Positions 22,219-27,394 of a DNA stretch of 27,394 bases are shown piece after piece. The stretch lies in assembly GCA_964522015.1 (NCBI GenBank), contig CAZFST010000042.1:1-27394 (forward strand), given 5' to 3'. This DNA comes from QQWI01 sp964522015. Its GTDB lineage: Bacteria; Bacillota; Clostridia; Peptostreptococcales; Acidaminobacteraceae. Numbering within the stretch: position 1 is the stretch's first letter; each line of letters starts with the position of its first letter. The position numbers and the translations under genes are program-made. The notes below the pieces were generated by a model. It saw nothing but the letters and a program-made list of their open reading frames with translations, was not told the origin of the DNA and did not search any database.

Positions 22219-24057
22219 ATGAATTTACCTAAACGATTAGCCTTTAAGACCCTGCGAATGACGATTGCCATACCCGTGATATTATTCTTTTTAGTAGCAA
22301 CCCTCTCTACCACGGGGATTGTTCTGAATGGTAGTAATCGAGCTATAAAAAAAGTCATTACCCAGCTAGAGCTTTCTGCAACTCAGGTGGTTTCTAAGGA
22401 ACTGGATACTCTATTTGGCAATGCAGAAAAACTCAATAGACATCACCAATTGACCTTTGAGAGAGGTTTAGTTGAACTTGGTGACAATGTAGGGACTCAG
22501 AAGTATTTTTCGGCTTCGTTGATCACGATGCCCTATGCGGTGATGACTTATGTCGCTTTTCCTGATGGACAATTCTATGGTGCAAGGCGTATGGCGGATC
22601 AATCCATAGAGGTTGTTAAAAATAATGCTTCAACAGGTGGAGATTCTCATTACTTCACCATTAATAGCCATGGGGAGTCTGTGGAGGCCACTAATGTTTA
22701 CAAGAATTTCGATCCAAGAACCCGTCCTTGGTATCAAAAGGCCGTTGCCACTAAAGAACTATCATTCACGGATATGTATAGTCATTTCGTGCTTAAAGAA
22801 CCCACCATTACAGCCAGTCTGCCTATCTACTTGACTCCAAACCAAGAACCTTCAACGAGTTCCACCCCCGCCGAAGGGGAACTTGTAGCGGTTTTTGCTG
22901 TGGATTTCTTAACCACCTGGTTAACTGAAACTCTAAAAGCCCTACCCATTGGAGAAAATGGTCACGTGATTATCGTTGACCAAAAAAATCAGTTGGTGTC
23001 ATCTACGACAGGAGAACCCCTATTCGAGGTGGTTGATAACGCATCTAAAAACCTAGCTCTCAGTCAGAGCAGCCACCCAGTGACTAAAGGTATCTCCACC
23101 TTGATTGAGCAATCAGCTTTAAATAGAGTGGCACTAGATATCGATGGTGAACAGTATTTTGTTTCAATGAGCCAATATAAGCATTTTGGTTTCAATTGGC
23201 ATATCTATACTGCCATAGCGGCTAAAGATTATTTGTCCGGTATGTATTTGACTTTGATGCAAACAGCGGCACTGTTAGTCACCATGGCCCTGATTTCAAT
23301 TGTGATTACCTTCAAAATTACACAGTTTGTTGTTCAACCCATTAAACAGCTTGATAGTTCGGCAAGAGCGCTATTGCTTGGGACTTTTGAACCTATTTCT
23401 GAAGTGCGTAGAGCTGACGAGATTGGTACATTGGCACAAAATTTTAATACAATGGGTCGCCGTTTGATGGATCAAGTTGGTCAATTGGAAGAACAAGTTC
23501 ACGCCCGTACTTTGGAGTTAGAACATAAAAACGAGCTTCTAAAGAATTTGGCTGAAACAGATGCCCTGACAGGTATTGCTAACCGCAGGCGATTTATTGA
23601 GTTTTCTAATCAAGCAATTGATCTCGCTTCGCGGCACAAAACCCCCTTGGCATTTATAATGATGGATATTGACCTTTTTAAGGCCTATAACGATACCTAT
23701 GGGCATATTGCCGGAGACCATGTCATTGAATCTATAGCAGATGTTCTGAGGCGGCAAGTCAAACGCAGAGTTGATATCATTGCAAGATATGGTGGCGAGG
23801 AATTCTCTGCAGTGCTTCAAGATGTTACATATGAGCAGGCAAAAGTGCTGTGCTACGGTATATTAGAAGGTGTTGAGTCCCTTGGCATAGAGCACTCTGG
23901 ATCCGAGTATGGACATGTGACAATTAGCATTGGACTTTATTTTGGTCCTGTCTATCCACGTCAAAAAATAGAAGACTTGATCAATTATGCGGATCAAGCC
24001 TTATATCTCGCAAAAAATAATGGGCGCAATCGCCTGGAGTGTTTGCCAGGAGCCTAA
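22219..24057 (+). CDS. Membrane diguanylate cyclase with extracytoplasmic Cache-type sensor, HAMP and GGDEF
   Basis: A 612-residue receptor that makes cyclic di-GMP. Helix 1 lies at about 13-37 (AIPVILFFLVATLSTTGIVL). An extracytoplasmic sensor of about 300 residues follows, with FDPRTRPWYQKAV, the signature of Cache/dCACHE small-ligand domains. Helix 2 is near 345-366, then a HAMP linker and coiled coil (QLEEQVHARTLELEHKNELL). The C-terminal GGDEF domain begins near ETDALTGIANRR. The active-site motif is RYGGEEF (GGEEF 525-529), an active variant, and RRVD upstream gives the RxxD product-inhibition site. ATG 22219 follows AAAGGTGGG. Cache ligands are often amino acids or organic acids; the ligand here is unknown. 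Confidence 0.9.
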   Translation: MNLPKRLAFKTLRMTIAIPVILFFLVATLSTTGIVLNGSNRAIKKVITQLELSATQVVSKELDTLFGNAEKLNRHHQLTFERGLVELGDNVGTQKYFSASLITMPYAVMTYVAFPDGQFYGARRMADQSIEVVKNNASTGGDSHYFTINSHGESVEATNVYKNFDPRTRPWYQKAVATKELSFTDMYSHFVLKEPTITASLPIYLTPNQEPSTSSTPAEGELVAVFAVDFLTTWLTETLKALPIGENGHVIIVDQKNQLVSSTTGEPLFEVVDNASKNLALSQSSHPVTKGISTLIEQSALNRVALDIDGEQYFVSMSQYKHFGFNWHIYTAIAAKDYLSGMYLTLMQTAALLVTMALISIVITFKITQFVVQPIKQLDSSARALLLGTFEPISEVRRADEIGTLAQNFNTMGRRLMDQVGQLEEQVHARTLELEHKNELLKNLAETDALTGIANRRRFIEFSNQAIDLASRHKTPLAFIMMDIDLFKAYNDTYGHIAGDHVIESIADVLRRQVKRRVDIIARYGGEEFSAVLQDVTYEQAKVLCYGILEGVESLGIEHSGSEYGHVTISIGLYFGPVYPRQKIEDLINYADQALYLAKNNGRNRLECLPGA

Positions 24058-24106
24058 AGTTGATGTTTCATAAATGGTTAGAGATGGTTTTCGATTGTAT
24101 TATAAT

Positions 24107-24134
24107 GGGCTCGCTACTTGAGATTAGCGAGCCC
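24107..24134 (+). terminator. Terminator-like hairpin after the diguanylate cyclase gene
   Basis: GGGCTCGCTA (24107-24116) pairs perfectly with TAGCGAGCCC (24125-24134). The following GTTCTTATTATTC is T-rich but interrupted. Confidence 0.7.
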
Positions 24135-24222
24135 GTTCTTATTATTCTTATGGGTTCTCGATTAATCTTAAAGCTTACTTTAGGCAATGGCCCTCATAAT
24201 CACTTGATCACCATGACCCCGA

Positions 24223-24251
24223 TTGACAAACAGAACGTTAAGTTATATAGT
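24223..24251 (+). promoter_or_regulatory. Sigma-A promoter of the marR-nmrA operon
   Basis: TTGACA (24223-24228), 17 bp, TATAGT (24246-24251). The -10 overlaps the 19-bp palindrome described separately. Confidence 0.75.
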
Positions 24252-24266
24252 TAGTTAAACTAACTA
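24248..24266. promoter_or_regulatory. Probable MarR autoregulatory operator
   Basis: TAGTTAGTTAAACTAACTA is a perfect palindrome of nine-base arms around one central base, covering the -10 region and transcription start of the marR operon. Size and position are as expected for a MarR dimer repressing its own operon. Confidence 0.7.
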
Positions 24267-24295
24267 AATTTTATGCTCGATGAAATGAGGACTAT

Positions 24296-24745
24296 ATGGG
24301 CAATTTAGCCACGGGGAGTGCCGATGCACTGGGTATGTTTTGCAGATTACACATGAAAACTAAGCGGGATTTGCCGATTCGGGCAAGCGAAATGGGTGTA
24401 TTGATTTTTATACAGCAGCAAAATCAGTCATCGATAGACTCGCAATCAAATGCCGTAACGCCTCTTCAAATTAGTCAATTTTTTAGCATTGCAAAACCCT
24501 CGGTCACTGCCATGGTTAAATCATTAAGTCTACAGGGGTATTTGCAAAAAGAAACCTCTGCTGAGGATAAAAGAAGTTACATGCTGAGTCTTACTGATAA
24601 AGGCAGGGTCATTGTTGATAACACTTACTCTGAGTATTTAAAATCAGTGGAACTCTTGGAAAACAAAATGGGGGAAGTGCAGTTTAGTCAATTAATTGAG
24701 CTTATAAAAATCGCCAATGGTATTCTTGAAAGAGGTTCATCATGA
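24296..24745 (+). CDS. MarR-family transcriptional regulator
   Basis: A 149-residue winged-helix dimeric repressor. The recognition region is about 55-90 (TPLQISQFFSIAKPSVTAMVKSL), followed by the wing with the family-typical EDKRSYMLSLTDKG. N- and C-terminal helices would form the dimer interface. It overlaps the next gene by four bases (ATGA), so it is co-transcribed and translationally coupled with the NAD(P)-binding protein. A perfect palindrome over its promoter suggests self-repression relieved by a small molecule, perhaps an aromatic or electrophile related to the neighbour's substrate. AGGA lies four bases before the start. Confidence 0.88.
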   Translation: MGNLATGSADALGMFCRLHMKTKRDLPIRASEMGVLIFIQQQNQSSIDSQSNAVTPLQISQFFSIAKPSVTAMVKSLSLQGYLQKETSAEDKRSYMLSLTDKGRVIVDNTYSEYLKSVELLENKMGEVQFSQLIELIKIANGILERGSS

Positions 24746-25602
24746 AAATACTCGTGACTGGTGCATCCGGTAATGTTGGGACTTATGTGGTAAAGGCTCT
24801 GCTGAAAATGGGGGAAGAAGTGGTTGCTGCAGGGACTGAGGTGGGTAAGTTAGAACGTTTATTTGACCACAAAGTTCAAGCTGTCAAATTGGATTTTACA
24901 AATCCAGCTACTTTTGATGGGGCTCTAGTTGGAGTGGACAGGGTGTTTTTAATGAGACCACCTCACTTAGGTAAACCACAAGATCTCTATCCTTTTATTG
25001 AGGCTTTAAAAACATATCCTATTGTTTTAATCAGTTTTTTATCTTTGATGGGTATTGAAAAAAACACAATTCCACCCCATTATAAGATTGAAAAGTATAT
25101 TGAGAGGACTGGAATTCCCTTCGCCCATATTAGGCCAGGATTTTTTATGCAGAACGTTTCTGGCATTCATAGCTGGGAAATCAAAAATCATAGTCAGATT
25201 TTTATCCCTGCTGGAAAGAGCAAAACTAGCTTTATTGATGCTGCAGACATTGGACTTGCAACGGCTACTATTTTGAAGTCGCCAGAGCGGTTTAAAAATA
25301 CAGCCCATACCATCACGGGGCCAGAAGCATTGGATTATGGTCAGGTCGCTGAAATTCTTACTAAGGTGACTGGTAGGGAAATTAAATATATGAGCCCATC
25401 TTTATTAAAGTACCGGCACCGGTATATTAAGCAAAGGGGCTTAGATAAAAGTTATGTCAATGTCACTGTGGCCCTCTATTTAATGACAAGACTAGGTACT
25501 GCTAAAGCAATCACTGATGATTTCAAAATGATCACTGGTCAAGAGCCAACTCCCTTTGAAGCATTTGTACGGGCGAATATCCAGGCTTTTTCCAACGCAT
25601 AA
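24742..25602 (+). CDS. NmrA-like NAD(P)-binding protein
   Basis: A 286-residue atypical short-chain dehydrogenase of the NmrA/QOR2 group. The nucleotide loop is VTGASGNVG (5-13), and the acidic and hydrophobic spacing continues through LDFTNPATFDGALVGVDRVFLMRP. A HIRPGFFMQN segment and the IDAADIGLATATIL stretch are family hallmarks. It lacks the YxxxK catalytic pair of classical enzymes. Members are NAD(P)H quinone reductases or redox-sensing regulators. Pairing with a MarR gene is common in stress and detoxification operons. The substrate is not known. Confidence 0.87.
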   Translation: MKILVTGASGNVGTYVVKALLKMGEEVVAAGTEVGKLERLFDHKVQAVKLDFTNPATFDGALVGVDRVFLMRPPHLGKPQDLYPFIEALKTYPIVLISFLSLMGIEKNTIPPHYKIEKYIERTGIPFAHIRPGFFMQNVSGIHSWEIKNHSQIFIPAGKSKTSFIDAADIGLATATILKSPERFKNTAHTITGPEALDYGQVAEILTKVTGREIKYMSPSLLKYRHRYIKQRGLDKSYVNVTVALYLMTRLGTAKAITDDFKMITGQEPTPFEAFVRANIQAFSNA

Positions 25603-25623
25603 ATTGTGAAAGTAGGTAACGAG

Positions 25624-26931
25624 ATGGCTAATCAAATCTTATCATACGAACATCTCTATCAACAGGTCATACAACAGCTTAACGAAACCAAGACCTTTGA
25701 GCAGGAGACTCTCATTATCTTGTTTTGCGACTTTTGCAAAAGTATAACAGGGTATAGGAATTTGCGGGTCTCTCTTAATCACCCTGATTCAGCGGGTGAA
25801 AGCAAGGGTGTGTGTCTACCGATTATGACCCGCGGCGAGGTTGTCATGAACCTTGAAATACCGCCTTCTGAACTGCCAGACTCCCAAATCACCTTGAACC
25901 AATTTCAAATAGAGGCTATTCAAGCAATGGGTGGCTTGATTTTTCATCGTATTGTCCATGAGCGGAATATGCATCGGATGAGAAAAAGTGAACGTATTTT
26001 TGAACTGACCTTTGAACAAGTGGGAAGTGGCACTTGCCATACGGACTTAAGTGGTCAGATTCTTGATGTGAATCAGAAGTTTTGCGATATGATTGGCTAC
26101 ACCCGTCAAGAGGCACTTGGGCTACGGATTAAAGATTTGACCCATCCTGATGATTGGGAAATTGATGCCACTTTTAAAGAACGATTATTTCGCTATGAGA
26201 TTCCCTATTTTTCAATGGAAAAGCGCTATTTTAGAAAAGACGGCACCCTTATTTGGGTGTATATTACCGTTGCCCTAATGCAGAGTGATCCCATGAGCGA
26301 TGCTTATTTGATTGGGGTAGTTCAAGATATTAGTGAGCGTAAAGCTGCAGAACTCCTCCTAAAATCCCACGCAGAAATTCTTGAGGCCCAGATTAAAGCC
26401 CGGACCCAAGAACTGGAGGCTCTTAATGCTCAGTTGCAACGGACTGCCACTATTGACCCTCTCACCAATCTGTTTAATCGCCGTTTTTTGATGGCTCGCA
26501 TGGAAGGGGAGCAAGCTCGCTCTAAGCGCGGTGGTGGGGTGTTTTGTATTGTGCTTGGAGATATTGATCGCTTCAAATTGATTAATGACCAAATGGGTCA
26601 CGACTGTGGGGATGAGGTTCTCAAACAGATTTCAAAAACGCTTTTAGCGGGTCTACGGGAAACTGATACTTTAGGTCGCTGGGGTGGTGAGGAATTTTTG
26701 CTGTTGCTGCCTGAAACCAACATGGATGCGGCGGCGAGCTTATGCACTCGGCTTAAGGAAAGTATATCTGCGCAGATGCTTCACTATAAGGGCCGTGATT
26801 TCCAAGTGACCATGACTTTCGGAATTAGCATTTACCATCCAGAGAGTACCCTACAGGAATTGATCATAGCAGCTGATGGGGCTATGTACCTCGGAAAGCG
26901 CAATGGTCGCAATTGTGTTGTTTGCAGTTGA
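25624..26931 (+). CDS. Cytoplasmic PAS-GGDEF diguanylate cyclase
   Basis: A 435-residue soluble protein. Residues 1 to about 115 are an unrecognised, possibly GAF-like N-terminal region (LRVSLNHPDSAGES..VCLPIMTRGEVVMNLEI pattern). A PAS domain follows at about 125-245 (ERIFELTFEQVGSG, then YFRKDGTLIWVYITVALM), ending in the ISERKAAE PAC motif. A coiled coil leads to the GGDEF domain, starting at TIDPLTNLFNRRF. The active site is GRWGGEEF (GGEEF 354-358), with RETD as the RxxD inhibitory site. ATG 25624 was chosen for its AGGT six bases upstream; the earlier GTG at 25606 has none. It lies 21 bases after nmrA and may belong to that operon. Confidence 0.87.
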   Translation: MANQILSYEHLYQQVIQQLNETKTFEQETLIILFCDFCKSITGYRNLRVSLNHPDSAGESKGVCLPIMTRGEVVMNLEIPPSELPDSQITLNQFQIEAIQAMGGLIFHRIVHERNMHRMRKSERIFELTFEQVGSGTCHTDLSGQILDVNQKFCDMIGYTRQEALGLRIKDLTHPDDWEIDATFKERLFRYEIPYFSMEKRYFRKDGTLIWVYITVALMQSDPMSDAYLIGVVQDISERKAAELLLKSHAEILEAQIKARTQELEALNAQLQRTATIDPLTNLFNRRFLMARMEGEQARSKRGGGVFCIVLGDIDRFKLINDQMGHDCGDEVLKQISKTLLAGLRETDTLGRWGGEEFLLLLPETNMDAAASLCTRLKESISAQMLHYKGRDFQVTMTFGISIYHPESTLQELIIAADGAMYLGKRNGRNCVVCS

Positions 26932-27016
26932 GGATTGTTACTTTGGGATTGTGCTACTTTTGTGGTGTTATCAAGGTCTGAGCCAATAATTGAGGGGGTT
27001 TGGTCATGGGGCAACG

Positions 27017-27050
27017 TGCATAAACGCCGTTTATAAGTAGCGTTTATGCA
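27017..27050 (+). terminator. Hairpin after the second diguanylate cyclase gene
   Basis: TGCATAAACGC (27017-27027) pairs perfectly with GCGTTTATGCA (27040-27050) around a 12-base loop. There is no T run directly after it, so it may work poorly alone. Confidence 0.55.
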
Positions 27051-27204
27051 ATAGTGCGACTTTATTCATCAACGGCACCTGGCGTGTCGAGGAGTGCTAG
27101 TTGTAGGTGTTATCAAGCGCTCTAGAAATCGAGATTATTAAAATGCTATATAGATGAAGGAAAAAAGAAAGTGAAAATAATGCATAAATAAATGAATTAA
27201 ACGC

Positions 27205-27233
27205 TTGACCTCGATAGGGTGGAGTGTTAAGAT
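27205..27233 (+). promoter_or_regulatory. Strong promoter, possibly of an rRNA operon beyond the window
   Basis: TTGACC (27205-27210), 17 bp, TAAGAT (27228-27233), preceded by 70 bp of A+T-rich DNA resembling an UP element. The RNA would carry CAACTTGAACA (near 27271), slightly like a boxA, and no reading frame. Stable-RNA transcription is plausible but unproven. Confidence 0.4.
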
Positions 27234-27286
27234 GTACTAGTTGCCAAGAGACAACGGCAGCAACTTGAACACAAACAAAACATCAA

Positions 27287-27383
27287 TTTCAGCTTCACGT
27301 GAATTGCTTCGCAATACACAGTGATTGAAACGGTGCAGTATAACAGTTTCACCTCTTCGTGATTTTGCTTCGCAAAACACTGG
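27287..27383 (+). repeat. Two related hairpins with exact 60-bp period
   Basis: Hairpin GTGAATTGC-TTC-GCAATACAC (from 27299) recurs as GTGATTTTGC-TTC-GCAAAACAC (from 27359), with similar flanking TTTCA. The arms differ, but the pairing is kept. They lie in the leader of the transcript that starts near 27240. Confidence 0.7.
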
Positions 27384-27394
27384 CCGGTGGGGCG

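Larger units (their letters stand above)
26932..27394. other. Gene-free 3' end of the window
   Basis: No convincing reading frame on either strand. It holds the hairpin at 27017-27050, an A+T-rich stretch (27130-27200), the promoter at 27205-27233 and the twin hairpins, and then runs off the window. Confidence 0.6.

Noticed and set aside
27287..27383. Tandem repeats as a CRISPR array
   Set aside because: Only two units, the arms differ between copies, and the spacer would be part of a 60-bp leader repeat. No cas genes.

Overview
The window looks like chromosomal DNA from an anaerobic, tungsten-using member of the Firmicutes (Clostridia). The grounds are strong AGGAGG-type ribosome binding sites, TTGAC-17 bp-TATAAT promoters, a tungsten aldehyde:ferredoxin oxidoreductase (AOR) and a Tup-type tungstate transporter. 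No rRNA, tRNA, insertion sequence or CRISPR array was recognised.

Layout. 1-2630 holds an AT-rich protein kinase that lacks its N-lobe, a flavodoxin-fold reductase and an alpha/beta hydrolase. 2700-5764 is an aor-moaD-hesA operon behind a textbook sigma-54 promoter. 5782-13745 is a tungsten/molybdenum-pterin operon (tupB, tupC, moeA, moeA-PBP, moaA, moaC, MOSC protein, mogA, PH-domain protein). It starts with a sigma-A promoter and a Moco/Tuco-type riboswitch candidate that ends in an intrinsic terminator. 13815-18684 holds a secreted beta-helix protein and an FtsX-type ABC exporter pair. 18735-20180 holds three short units, each with its own promoter: a small membrane protein, a 33-residue protein, and a 0.6-kb unit that may be a structured RNA. 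20261-21889 (minus strand) is 1-pyrroline-5-carboxylate dehydrogenase (ALDH4 family). 22219-26931 holds two diguanylate cyclases around a marR-nmrA pair. The window ends in a strong promoter with two hairpins, probably the leader of a gene outside the window.

Main discovery. The untranslated leader of the minus-strand aldehyde dehydrogenase carries an RNA element closely matching the one before tupB: a 5' CCGAG, a hairpin with an identical eight-base TAGAAATG apex (a GAAA tetraloop) on a stem with compensatory changes, then TCCC and TTTGGAAAGGA. Before tupB the element faces an antiterminator/terminator pair. Before the dehydrogenase its closing stem contains the Shine-Dalgarno sequence. A molybdenum/tungsten cofactor-type riboswitch on a metal-free, NAD-dependent aldehyde dehydrogenase would be unusual. 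It suggests a circuit in which cofactor sufficiency shuts off both tungstate uptake and a tungsten-independent aldehyde-oxidising enzyme, while the tungsten AOR is separately induced through sigma-54. The homology of the two leaders is read directly from sequence; the ligand and the physiological logic are inference.
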